From CBDDFQ01 sp965227035 (GTDB lineage: Bacteria; Pseudomonadota; Gammaproteobacteria; Burkholderiales; Burkholderiaceae_C), in the NCBI GenBank assembly GCA_965227035.1, contig OZ245724.1:1674001-1738000 (forward strand): a stretch of 64,000 nucleotides of DNA, read 5' to 3'. A program made the position numbers and the translations under genes. The notes under the pieces are model-generated. The model saw only the letters and a program-made list of their open reading frames with translations, searched no databases and was not told where the DNA came from. Positions 8,898 through 16,858 of this stretch are shown one piece after another (the stretch's first letter is position 1; every line of letters starts with the position of its first letter).

Positions 8898-9101
8898 ATG
8901 ATTTCATCGACAGTCACCCTCAACTCGTTGTCGTCGGCTCAGGTTCTGGGCGCAAACACTGCTCGCTCAACTGCTACACCGAAAGCGCAGGCAGATCGTC
9001 CGGCGTGGGCGCGTGCACAAGCACCGTGGCCCTTTCGTGTGACCACCCCTTTCGGACCTTCGGTCGCAATGAGCGCAGGCGCAGCATCGTCGGTTGCCTG
9101 A
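8898..9101 (+). CDS. Small Ser/Thr/Ala-rich ORF
   Basis: A 67-residue ORF starting MISSTVTLNSLSSAQ, with a GGAG about six bases before the ATG. It is rich in Ser, Thr and Ala with one central aromatic patch (WARAQAPWPF). It has no membrane segment, no Cys and no recognised family. A rho-independent terminator follows at 9178, so it could be a small transcription unit of its own. Its Ser/Thr-rich start resembles the amino ends of the accessory proteins at 19-31 kb, but that is only an impression. It may also be non-coding. Confidence 0.45.
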   Translation: MISSTVTLNSLSSAQVLGANTARSTATPKAQADRPAWARAQAPWPFRVTTPFGPSVAMSAGAASSVA

Positions 9102-9177
9102 TTCGATCATCACTAATAGATCTTTCACGCGTTAAACCTGGCGCACTTCTCCACAAATAAAAACTCTCTGCGTCAGT

Positions 9178-9208
9178 AAAAAAGGAGCCCGAAGGCTCCT
9201 TTTTTTTC
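9178..9208. terminator. Bidirectional rho-independent terminator
   Basis: The stem GGAGCC/GGCTCC with loop CGAA is flanked by an A-run on the left and eight Ts on the right. It works in both directions: for the livJ-type gene (minus strand, ending 9247) and for the small ORF at 8898-9101. Confidence 0.9.
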
Positions 9209-9246
9209 GTCCGTCGATCACCCGATCGCTCGGGTGAAGTTGTCGA

Positions 9247-10446
9247 TTAACGAACCACGGCGATTTGCTCGCGCTTGCCGCCCTTGTAGGTGTACAAGGT
9301 CAGCGCGCCGTTCTTGATGTCGCCCTTTTCGTCGAAAGCGATCGGGCCGGTGACGCCGTTGTAGCCTTCGATTTTTGCGAGCTCAGGCAGGTACTTCACC
9401 GGATCCGAAGAACCGGCTTTTTCCATCGCGGCAGCCATGACCATCACAGCGTCGTAAACGTAGGGTGCGTAGATTTGCACTTCCACGTTGTTCTTGGCCT
9501 TGAATTTTTCCTTGAATGCATCCAGGGAAGCCTTGCCAGCGCCTTCTACGCCGCCTGCTTCGGCGCAGACGACCTGGTCATCGGCCATTGCGTCGCCAGC
9601 CAGCTTGGGCAGCTCGTTGGAGCAGATGCCGTCGCCACCCATGAACTTGACCTTGATGCCGAGCTGTTTGACTTGCTTGAGCATCGGGCCTGCTACTGCG
9701 TCCATGCCGCCGTAGAACAGAACGTCGGGCTTGGCAGCCTTCAGCTTGGTCAGGATAGGCATGAAGTCGGTGGACTTGTCAGTGGTGAATTCATGTCCGA
9801 CGACCTTGCCGCCAGCAGCAGTCACTGCCTTTTCGAATTCTTCGGCGACGCCCTGGCCGTAAGCGGTGCGGTCGTCGATGACGGCGATCGACTTGCCCTT
9901 GAGCGTGTCGACTGCGTACTTGCCGAGGGTGCCGCCCAGATGCACGTCGTCAGCCACGACGCGGAATGCCGTCTTGAAGCCCTGACGGGTGTACTTGGGG
10001 TTGGTAGCCGAAGGAGAAATTTGGGGAATGCCAGCGTCGGAGTAGATCTTCGATGCGGGAATGGTGGTGCCTGAGTTCGGGTGACCGATCACGCCGTTGA
10101 CTTTGCTGTCGACCAGCTTTTGAGCAACTGCAGTGCCTTGCTTCGGATCTGCAGCGTCGTCTTCAGCCAGCAGTTCGAATTTGGCGGTTTTTCCGTCGAG
10201 CTTCATGCCCTTGGCATTCAGGTCGTCGATGGCCATGCGTGCGCCGAGTTCGTTGTCCTTGCCCAAGTGGGCGATAGCGCCACTGGTAGGTGCGACATGA
10301 CCGATTTTCACGGTGATACTGTCAGCGGCCGGTGCCGGGGCAGAGGCGGCGGGTGCCGCAGCAACCGGAGCAGCTGGCTCTTCTTTTTTTCCGCAAGCAA
10401 CAACTGCCAAAACGGCCATAGCGACCGCTGTCCACTTCAATTGCAT
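9247..10446 (-). CDS. livJ: Branched-chain amino-acid ABC transporter binding lipoprotein (LivJ type)
   Basis: A 399-residue periplasmic binding protein of the leucine/isoleucine/valine family. The N-terminus is a lipoprotein signal with lipobox VVAC, followed by an Ala/Pro-rich linker. The mature part shows VKIGHVAPTSGAIAHLGKDNELGARMAIDDLNAKG, ending near GVTGPIAFDEKGDIKNGALTLY, both typical of LivJ/LivK. No livHMGF genes are adjacent, so it is an orphan here, as is common in Burkholderiales. The ligand may be a branched-chain amino acid or another compound. A strong terminator follows. Confidence 0.92.
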   Translation of the reverse strand: MQLKWTAVAMAVLAVVACGKKEEPAAPVAAAPAASAPAPAADSITVKIGHVAPTSGAIAHLGKDNELGARMAIDDLNAKGMKLDGKTAKFELLAEDDAADPKQGTAVAQKLVDSKVNGVIGHPNSGTTIPASKIYSDAGIPQISPSATNPKYTRQGFKTAFRVVADDVHLGGTLGKYAVDTLKGKSIAVIDDRTAYGQGVAEEFEKAVTAAGGKVVGHEFTTDKSTDFMPILTKLKAAKPDVLFYGGMDAVAGPMLKQVKQLGIKVKFMGGDGICSNELPKLAGDAMADDQVVCAEAGGVEGAGKASLDAFKEKFKAKNNVEVQIYAPYVYDAVMVMAAAMEKAGSSDPVKYLPELAKIEGYNGVTGPIAFDEKGDIKNGALTLYTYKGGKREQIAVVR

Positions 10447-10572
10447 AGAAACCTCCAGATGAATATAAAAATCAAGCCTGTGTTTGATGGCTCAACAGAG
10501 CGAACATAACGCAAAAGTCGGGCCGGAGCCAGAGGAAACACGCCACCTCGCGCAAATCAAAGCAAATCGAAT

Positions 10573-11136
10573 TTAAATGCCACGTTCAAGTTCGGCGGCC
10601 ATGGCTTCTGCCACCGATTGACGGACCACCCACTCGATTTCCTCTCGCAGGCGAGGCACCAGATTGCGGGTGTGATCGAGCATGACCGACTCCACCGCGT
10701 CTCGAAGACGCATCTCCAGAGAGAGATCGACGCGCTGCATGACCCTGTGCACGATCTGCTCCTGAAGCTCCGGAGACAGGTCGTAAATGGACGCGGGAGC
10801 AGTTGCCAGCTGGGGAGCGGTATCGATTGAATACGACGGGGAATCTACCTCCCCGGACTCCTGCTGCGACCAAGACTGCGGCGCAGGTGAAAACACAATG
10901 TCGTCGGCGATAGCCTGTGGCTGGTCGAACACATCCTGCGGGTTGGCCTGGCCGGACAACTCCGAATAAAGCATAGCCTCGCCAGAGGAACCAATCGATG
11001 TGGCACTCGAATGCGCGTGAGCGAAATTGTCTTGTGCCAGCTGTGCTTCGGCATCCGGCGGTGGCTCCACATGCACCACCTCGGTCAATGTAGGCACGAA
11101 TTTGGGAGGAACGCGTGCCGATACAGGTGCGTTCAT
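10573..11136 (-). CDS. Hypothetical protein coupled to holC
   Basis: A 187-residue acidic protein. The first 110 residues are Pro/Ser/Gln-rich and look disordered. The C-terminal 75 residues (from YDLSPELQEQIVHRVMQR) form a probable amphipathic helical region with repeated charged heptads. I do not recognise a named family. The start at 11136 forms an ATGA overlap with the holC stop, so translation is probably coupled and the two proteins may be needed in proportion. Possible roles, a scaffold or a DNA polymerase accessory, are guesses from context only. Confidence 0.72.
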   Translation of the reverse strand: MNAPVSARVPPKFVPTLTEVVHVEPPPDAEAQLAQDNFAHAHSSATSIGSSGEAMLYSELSGQANPQDVFDQPQAIADDIVFSPAPQSWSQQESGEVDSPSYSIDTAPQLATAPASIYDLSPELQEQIVHRVMQRVDLSLEMRLRDAVESVMLDHTRNLVPRLREEIEWVVRQSVAEAMAAELERGI

Positions 11137-11576
11137 GCCGTCACCTTCGATGCAATGTCGTATCGGTCGATCTTGTAGCCGCGCTCGGAATAATGTTTCC
11201 AGCGACCGCGAGCAGCAATGCGCTCTTCGTCGCGCATGGTCACCACTTCGATCACACGATCGAACCGCTCGAAGCCCAGAGGCAATTCGTCGCCAAGATT
11301 CACCAGAACTTGCTGATGCGGCAATTCGCCGGATAGCTGATCGGGCGTGCCGAGGAGCACGGGGGTCAGCTGGCAAATGGACGGTTCGGCATCTATTCGG
11401 CAATGCGGGACGAACTCGAGCGGCGCAAAAGTCCAGAGAGCGACATCGAGTTGTGCAATCAATGCGGCATCGCCGACGACCACAAGTTTCGCGCCGGTGC
11501 CGAGCGCTTTTCTAAGCAGCCTGCAGGCGTAGGTGACCCGGTCCGGCGCGTTGAAATGGAATGCGACTTCCGTCAT
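11133..11576 (-). CDS. holC: DNA polymerase III subunit chi
   Basis: A 147-residue protein of the HolC family, which links the clamp loader to single-stranded-DNA-binding protein in the replisome. It shows VAFHFNAPDRVTYACRLLRKAL at the start, then VVVGD, LWTFAPLEFVPHC and VLLGTPDQLSGELPHQQVLVNLGDELP, matching the usual chi layout and length. It lies 11 bp downstream of pepA, the classical pepA-holC arrangement, and overlaps the next gene by ATGA. Confidence 0.93.
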   Translation of the reverse strand: MTEVAFHFNAPDRVTYACRLLRKALGTGAKLVVVGDAALIAQLDVALWTFAPLEFVPHCRIDAEPSICQLTPVLLGTPDQLSGELPHQQVLVNLGDELPLGFERFDRVIEVVTMRDEERIAARGRWKHYSERGYKIDRYDIASKVTA

Positions 11577-11587
11577 TGATGGCGTCT

Positions 11588-13156
11588 TTATTTCGACTTC
11601 GACGCTGACTTCTTAGCGGCCGTTTTTGTTGTCGTTTTCGCGGCTGTTTTTGCTGTCGTTCCGGCTTGCTTCGAAGCCTTGGTTGCCTTCGCGGGTGAAG
11701 CTTTTTCGGCCGCGGCCGCATTCATCAGGTAGTTCACGAGCAGCGGGACAGGCCGGCCAGTCGACCCCTTCGCGCCGCCGCCCTTCCAGGCGGTTCCGGC
11801 GATGTCCAGATGCGCCCAGGCGAATTTCGAGGTGAAGCGATGCAGGAACTTGGCTGCGGTGATCGCACCGCCGGCGCGTCCTGCGACGTTGGCGACATCG
11901 GCGAAGTTCGTTTTCAGACCTTCGGCGTATTCGTCGTCGAGTGGCATGCGCCAGCACGGATCGAGCGCCTGCTCGCCTGCCGCAGACAGCGCCGCGCTCA
12001 GGTCGTCATCGGGCGAGAACATGCCGGAGCGAATCGATCCAAGTGCAACGACGCATGCGCCGGTAAGGGTTGCGATATCGACCACCGTCTTCGGATTGAA
12101 ACGCTCTGCGTACGTGAGCGCATCGCACAGGACCAGACGACCTTCGGCATCGGTGTTCAAAATCTCGATGGTCTGGCCGCTCATGCTTGTCACGACATCG
12201 CTGGGTTTCACAGCGCCTGCATCGGGCATGTTTTCGCTGGCTGCAATCAGGCCGATCACGTTGATCGACGGTTTGAGCTCGGCAAGCGCCGTGAACACGC
12301 CCAAGACGCTGGCCGCACCGCACATATCGAACTTCATCTCATCCATTTCGCCGCCCGGCTTGATGGAAATGCCGCCCGAATCGAACGTGATGCCTTTACC
12401 GACCAGCACGTAAGGCTGAGCGGCTTTTGCACCGCCCTCGTACTTGAGAACGACGAATCGGAGGGGTTCTGCAGATCCTTGAGCGACCGACATGAACGAT
12501 CCCATGCCTAGCTTCGCGACTTCCTTCGGGCCGAGCACTTCGACCTTGATCTTCGGCAACTTGCCGAGCGTCTGCGCCGCTTCCGCAAGCAAGGTTGGCG
12601 TGGCGTAATTCGCGGGGCGATTGCCCCATTCTTTCGCGAAGTTCATGCCAGATACGGTTGCGGTTCCGCGGGCGAATTCGTCGGAGAAATCTGTGGACTG
12701 GGGCAGATAGAAAGTGACCGTTGCCAGCTTGCGCGGGTCGGTCTTCGATTTCGTCGTGGTGTAAAGATAGGCCGCATCGCCTGCAGCCAGCACCGACGCG
12801 TATACCGACCCGGCCCGGTCAGAAGCCGTGGTACCGGAGGCGATGAACACCGCCACACGTGCACTATTCGATCTGACCGCCGTAATGGCCGAACCCACTG
12901 CCTGCCGCATCAGCTTGGGTGTGCCGGCGCCGGCGCAAACGACAATCAGACGACGGGCCGACACGCCTTCGGTCTGATAGGCTGAAATCTGTTTGCCGGC
13001 CTTCAGTTCGAAGTCGCCCTGACGGATCGCGGACGAGATCAGCGTCGAGATCGGATCTTTGCCGGGGCGAAAGGTGTCGGAAACTATCACGATGACCGCG
13101 TCGGCCTTGATCGACGCGACACCGGGGAGCTCTAGGGTTTTCAGTTCGAAGTTCAT
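11588..13156 (-). CDS. pepA: Leucyl aminopeptidase with Lys/Ala-rich tail
   Basis: A 522-residue M17 aminopeptidase that removes N-terminal residues, with two metal ions in a hexamer. The active-site blocks are visible: GKGITFDSGGISIKP with the first metal and Lys ligands, MKFDMCGAASV, and NTDAEGRLVL, the family signature. It is longer than usual: after VPLLVNYLMN comes a tail of about 40 residues made almost only of Ala, Lys, Thr and Ser, resembling histone H1-like DNA-binding tails. E. coli PepA also binds DNA as an Xer accessory factor and as a regulator. The start at 13156 leaves only 23 bp to the divergent lptF start. Confidence 0.95.
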   Translation of the reverse strand: MNFELKTLELPGVASIKADAVIVIVSDTFRPGKDPISTLISSAIRQGDFELKAGKQISAYQTEGVSARRLIVVCAGAGTPKLMRQAVGSAITAVRSNSARVAVFIASGTTASDRAGSVYASVLAAGDAAYLYTTTKSKTDPRKLATVTFYLPQSTDFSDEFARGTATVSGMNFAKEWGNRPANYATPTLLAEAAQTLGKLPKIKVEVLGPKEVAKLGMGSFMSVAQGSAEPLRFVVLKYEGGAKAAQPYVLVGKGITFDSGGISIKPGGEMDEMKFDMCGAASVLGVFTALAELKPSINVIGLIAASENMPDAGAVKPSDVVTSMSGQTIEILNTDAEGRLVLCDALTYAERFNPKTVVDIATLTGACVVALGSIRSGMFSPDDDLSAALSAAGEQALDPCWRMPLDDEYAEGLKTNFADVANVAGRAGGAITAAKFLHRFTSKFAWAHLDIAGTAWKGGGAKGSTGRPVPLLVNYLMNAAAAEKASPAKATKASKQAGTTAKTAAKTTTKTAAKKSASKSK

Positions 13157-13179
13157 AATTCGTGTTTTCGTTCGAAGCA

Positions 13180-14274
13180 ATGTTATTCCATTCCTCTATT
13201 CGCAAGGAGCTGGGTCGCGGTTTTGGTGCGACCCTGGTGGTCCTGATCACGATCGTCATGACGATGATGCTGATCCGCACTCTCGGCCAGGCCTCCAGGG
13301 GGTCGGTCGATCCGTCCGACGTGATGCTTGTCATGGCCTACACCGTGCTGGGCCAGTTGCCGATCATCCTCACGCTGAGCCTGTTCGTGTCCATCGTCGC
13401 GACGTTGTCGCGCATGTATCGCGACAGCGAAATGGCGGTCTGGCTGGCATCCGGTCAGGGATTGCTTAAATTTCTGGAGCCGCTTCTTCGCTTCGCAACG
13501 CCAATCCTGATTGCGATTGCCGTTACCTCTCTGGTTTCCTGGCCCTGGGCGAATCAGCAGACCCGCGACATGCGCGATCGCTATGAAAAGCGCGGCGATC
13601 TCGAACGGGTCACACCGGGCCAGTTCCAGGAATCGTCCAACGGCAACCGGGTGTTCTTTATCGACAAGGCGACGCCGGACAGCAAGACCGGAACCAACGT
13701 ATTCATCTCATCTACCGAAAAAGGAAAGCAGTCGGTAACGTCGGCGCAAAGTGGACAGGTAGAGATAGTCGGAGATTCGCGCGTCCTCATGCTGCAAAAC
13801 GGCCAGCGCCTGGAGAACGCCGTGGGGAGGCCGGAGCTGAAGATCAGTCAATTCGAGCAGTACGGAACGCAGATCGGCACCAGCGTGCTCGATGCGGTGA
13901 ACGAAATAGTGCCGCGAGCACGCTCGACGCTAAATCTGATTTACGAGCCGACCCCTTCGAATAGAGGGGAGCTCGCCTGGCGACTGGGCCTGACCCTGGC
14001 TGCCATCAATCTGGTCGTGCTTGCGATGGCCGTTGCCAGCGTGAATCCACGCGTCGGAACCAGCGCCAATCTGGTGTTCGCGCTCTTCGCATTCGTGGTT
14101 TATTACAACCTGCTCAACATGAGCCAGAGCTGGATCGCCAATGGTCGCGCGACCTTCGGCGGCATGTTGCTTGCACTTCACGGCGGCATGTTCGCCGTGG
14201 GAATGCTCTGGGTTCTCAAACAACACAACAATTGGTCGCTTCGCAGCGTGTTGCGGGGAAAAAGAATTCGATGA
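13180..14274 (+). CDS. lptF: LPS export permease LptF
   Basis: A 364-residue inner-membrane subunit of the LptB2FG transporter, which extracts lipopolysaccharide toward the LptC/LptA bridge. It has the family shape: MLFHSSIRKELGRGFGATLVVL, several N-terminal helices, a periplasmic jellyroll domain (about residues 125-260) and C-terminal helices from LTLAAINLVVLAMAVA. The ATG at 13180 is preferred to an upstream GTG at 13162 because the family begins at this motif. It overlaps lptG by ATGA. Confidence 0.93.
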   Translation: MLFHSSIRKELGRGFGATLVVLITIVMTMMLIRTLGQASRGSVDPSDVMLVMAYTVLGQLPIILTLSLFVSIVATLSRMYRDSEMAVWLASGQGLLKFLEPLLRFATPILIAIAVTSLVSWPWANQQTRDMRDRYEKRGDLERVTPGQFQESSNGNRVFFIDKATPDSKTGTNVFISSTEKGKQSVTSAQSGQVEIVGDSRVLMLQNGQRLENAVGRPELKISQFEQYGTQIGTSVLDAVNEIVPRARSTLNLIYEPTPSNRGELAWRLGLTLAAINLVVLAMAVASVNPRVGTSANLVFALFAFVVYYNLLNMSQSWIANGRATFGGMLLALHGGMFAVGMLWVLKQHNNWSLRSVLRGKRIR

Positions 14275-15374
14275 AGACGATCCGCAGGCTCATCTACCGC
14301 GAAATACTGATTGCCGTTCTTTATGTGACGGTAGGCTTTCTCTCGCTGTTTTTCTTCTTCGATTTCGTCGACGAACTTGCAAGCGTCGCTCAGGGTGCCG
14401 CGACCGGTTACGCACTCACGCAAGCACTCATCTACGTAACCCTGCTCGTGCCGAACCATTTGTACGAACTGCTGCCAATTGCGGTGCTGATCGGAACGAT
14501 CTACGTGATGTCGCGATTCGCACAGAGCTCGGAATACACCATTCTGCGAACCAGCGGGCTCGGGCCTTGGCGCGCTCTGCAGACGCTATTGATCCTGGGC
14601 CTGGGTTTCGTCATGCTGACCTTCGCCGTCGGCGACTACATCGCGCCCACCTCAGACCGGACCGCGGCACTGTTGAAGGCAAGGTATGAAGGTCGAATCA
14701 GCATCGGACAGACGGGTGCGTGGCTGAAAGAACGCCAGGTCAACAACACCTACGCAGCCAACGTCGGCGCGCTGCTTTCCGACGGCAGCATGAAAGACAT
14801 CCGCATTTTCGAATTCGATCCGAGTGGCCGACTCATGTCCGAAACCCAGGCGCCATCGGCTTTGTTCGCGGATGGCTCGTCCTGGACTTTGAAAAATGCG
14901 CAGCGCACCGAATTCAAACTTGGCAATCTGGCTTCGAGCGTCGAGAGGCAGACTCTTCCCACATACAAATGGCTCACCGACATCAGCCCGGAAATGGTGT
15001 CGACCGCCCTGCTGAAACCCGATCGGATGCGCACCATCGACCTGTTCCAGTACATCCAGCATCTGGATTCGAACGGGCAATCTGCACAACGCTACGAGAT
15101 CGAGTTCTGGCGCAAGGTGTTCTATCCGCTGAGCTGCCTGGTGATGGTTGTGCTCGCCCTTCCCTTCGCCTACCTGCATTTCCGAGCCGGCGGAATCACC
15201 ACCTACGTGTTCGGTGGCGTTCTCATCGGAATCAGCTTTTTCCTGCTGAACAACGTGTTCGGCTACATAGGCAATCTGCAGAATTTGAGGCCGTGGATCG
15301 CGGCTGCCGCCCCAGGGCTGATCTATTCGGTTTTCTCGCTATTGGCCTTCGGCTGGCTGGTATTGAGGCGATGA
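14271..15374 (+). CDS. lptG: LPS export permease LptG
   Basis: A 367-residue partner of LptF in the LPS exporter. It begins MKTIRRLIYREILIAVLYV and shows the typical VLIGTIYVMSRFAQSSEYTILRTSG after the second helix, a periplasmic domain, then FWRKVFYPLSCLVMVVLALPFAY and a C-terminal pair of helices. The ATG at 14271 overlaps the lptF stop, so translation is coupled. The chelatase gene starts five bases after its stop. Confidence 0.94.
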   Translation: MKTIRRLIYREILIAVLYVTVGFLSLFFFFDFVDELASVAQGAATGYALTQALIYVTLLVPNHLYELLPIAVLIGTIYVMSRFAQSSEYTILRTSGLGPWRALQTLLILGLGFVMLTFAVGDYIAPTSDRTAALLKARYEGRISIGQTGAWLKERQVNNTYAANVGALLSDGSMKDIRIFEFDPSGRLMSETQAPSALFADGSSWTLKNAQRTEFKLGNLASSVERQTLPTYKWLTDISPEMVSTALLKPDRMRTIDLFQYIQHLDSNGQSAQRYEIEFWRKVFYPLSCLVMVVLALPFAYLHFRAGGITTYVFGGVLIGISFFLLNNVFGYIGNLQNLRPWIAAAAPGLIYSVFSLLAFGWLVLRR

Positions 15375-15378
15375 CCGT

Positions 15379-15762
15379 ATGACCGATTCTTCGACAACTG
15401 CCGCCAAAACGGCCATCGTCCTGTTTGGCCACGGCTCGCGAGACCCGCAGTGGAAGAAGCCTATCGAGGCGGTCGCAAGCCGGATGCGAGCGTTGTCGCC
15501 GGATGTTCTGGTGACCTGCGCCTACCTCGAAATGACGACGCCCGATCTTCCGACGGTGGTGTCGCAGCTTTCGGAGAGCGGTGTCACCAGAATCGACGTG
15601 CTGCCCATGTTTTTAGGCGTCGGACGCCATGCTCGGGAAGATTTGCCGGAAATCGTCGAATCGCTTTCGCAGAACTATTCGTCGATTCGCTTCGATCTAC
15701 GGCCGTCGATCGGTGAACAGGCCGCTGTTGTCGACCTGCTTGCGAGAATTGCGCTCGAATAA
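15379..15762 (+). CDS. cbiX: CbiX/SirB-type sirohydrochlorin chelatase
   Basis: A 127-residue short class II chelatase that inserts Co or Fe into sirohydrochlorin. It shows AIVLFGHGSRDPQWKKP, whose His is a metal ligand, then CAYLEMTTPDLPTVVSQL and the second metal motif VLPMFLGVGRHAREDLP. In a heterotroph with CysI, siroheme synthesis is the likely role, since sulfite reductase needs siroheme. It directly precedes cysB and follows lptG by five bases, so it is probably read from the lptFG transcript. Confidence 0.9.
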   Translation: MTDSSTTAAKTAIVLFGHGSRDPQWKKPIEAVASRMRALSPDVLVTCAYLEMTTPDLPTVVSQLSESGVTRIDVLPMFLGVGRHAREDLPEIVESLSQNYSSIRFDLRPSIGEQAAVVDLLARIALE

Positions 15763-15837
15763 TCGAACTCGCTCGTAATTTCACGAGTCGTTAGATTCTC
15801 TGGGCATAATGAACGGGTAAAACAACTCGAACTCGTT

Positions 15838-16779
15838 ATGAACCTGCACCAGTTCCGTTTCGTCCAGGAAGCCGCGCGCAGAAACCTGAACCTCACCGAG
15901 GCAGCCAAGGCGCTTCATACCTCGCAACCGGGTGTCTCGAAAGCCATCATCGAGCTGGAAGAAGAGCTCGGCGTCGAGATTTTTGCTCGTCACGGCAAAC
16001 GGCTCAAACGTATCACCGAACCCGGACAGCACGTCCTCAAAAGCATCGAGCTGATCATGCGGGAAGTGGGCAACCTCAAAAAAATCGGGGAGCAGTTCAG
16101 CGCGGAAGACAGCGGCACGCTGTCGATTGCGACCACTCATACTCAGGCGCGCTACGTGTTGCCCTTGCCCGTGTCCAAGCTTCGCGAGGCCTATCCGAAG
16201 GTGAACGTCAGCCTGCATCAGGGCTCGCCCGAGCAGGTCGCCCGCATGCTGATCGATGAAGTCGCAGAGGTCGGGATCGCCACCGAATCTCTGGCGCAGT
16301 ATCCCGAACTGGTGACGATGCCCTGCTACGAATGGCAGCACGTTCTGGTGCTCCCGCAGGATCATCCGCTGGCCAAAAAAGAACGCGTCACGCTGGAGGA
16401 TCTGGCGGAAGAGCCGATCATCACGTATCACCCGTCGTTCACTGGGCGCACCAAGATCGATAGCGCGTTCGCCACCAAAAAGCTCACTCCACGCATCGCC
16501 CTGGAAGCCATCGATTCGGACGTCATCAAGACCTACGTGCGCCTTGGAATGGGCGTGGGCATCGTGGCGGAGATGGCGGTTCGCGACGATTCGAACGCAG
16601 ATCTGGTGGTCAAGCCAATGGGCTATCTGTTCGGCACCAACATTGCGCGAGTGGCGTTCAAGCGCAGTGCCTATTTGCGCAATTTCGTATTCAAGTTCGC
16701 AGAACTCCTGAGCGATCGACTCGACCGAAATCTCATCGCGAAGGCTCTGGCCGGCCAGCAGAGCGAATACGAGCTCTGA
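15838..16779 (+). CDS. cysB: LysR-type regulator CysB
   Basis: A 313-residue LysR-family protein of the CysB group, the activator of sulfate uptake and reduction genes that responds to O-acetylserine/N-acetylserine. The N-terminal HTH reads MNLHQFRFVQEAARRNLNLTEAAKALHTSQPGVSKAIIELE, characteristic of CysB/Cbl, and the effector domain has TTHTQARYVLPLP and GMGVGIVAEMAV. Its targets are probably the sulfate ABC operon at 31.3-36.2 kb and the cysI operon at 51.5 kb. Confidence 0.95.
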   Translation: MNLHQFRFVQEAARRNLNLTEAAKALHTSQPGVSKAIIELEEELGVEIFARHGKRLKRITEPGQHVLKSIELIMREVGNLKKIGEQFSAEDSGTLSIATTHTQARYVLPLPVSKLREAYPKVNVSLHQGSPEQVARMLIDEVAEVGIATESLAQYPELVTMPCYEWQHVLVLPQDHPLAKKERVTLEDLAEEPIITYHPSFTGRTKIDSAFATKKLTPRIALEAIDSDVIKTYVRLGMGVGIVAEMAVRDDSNADLVVKPMGYLFGTNIARVAFKRSAYLRNFVFKFAELLSDRLDRNLIAKALAGQQSEYEL

Positions 16780-16858
16780 CGTTCGCCAGCGAGAACGCCC
16801 TCCGAACATCGAAAATCGAAAATCCGAAACTCCAGACCACCTTCTCCGGACATATTCA

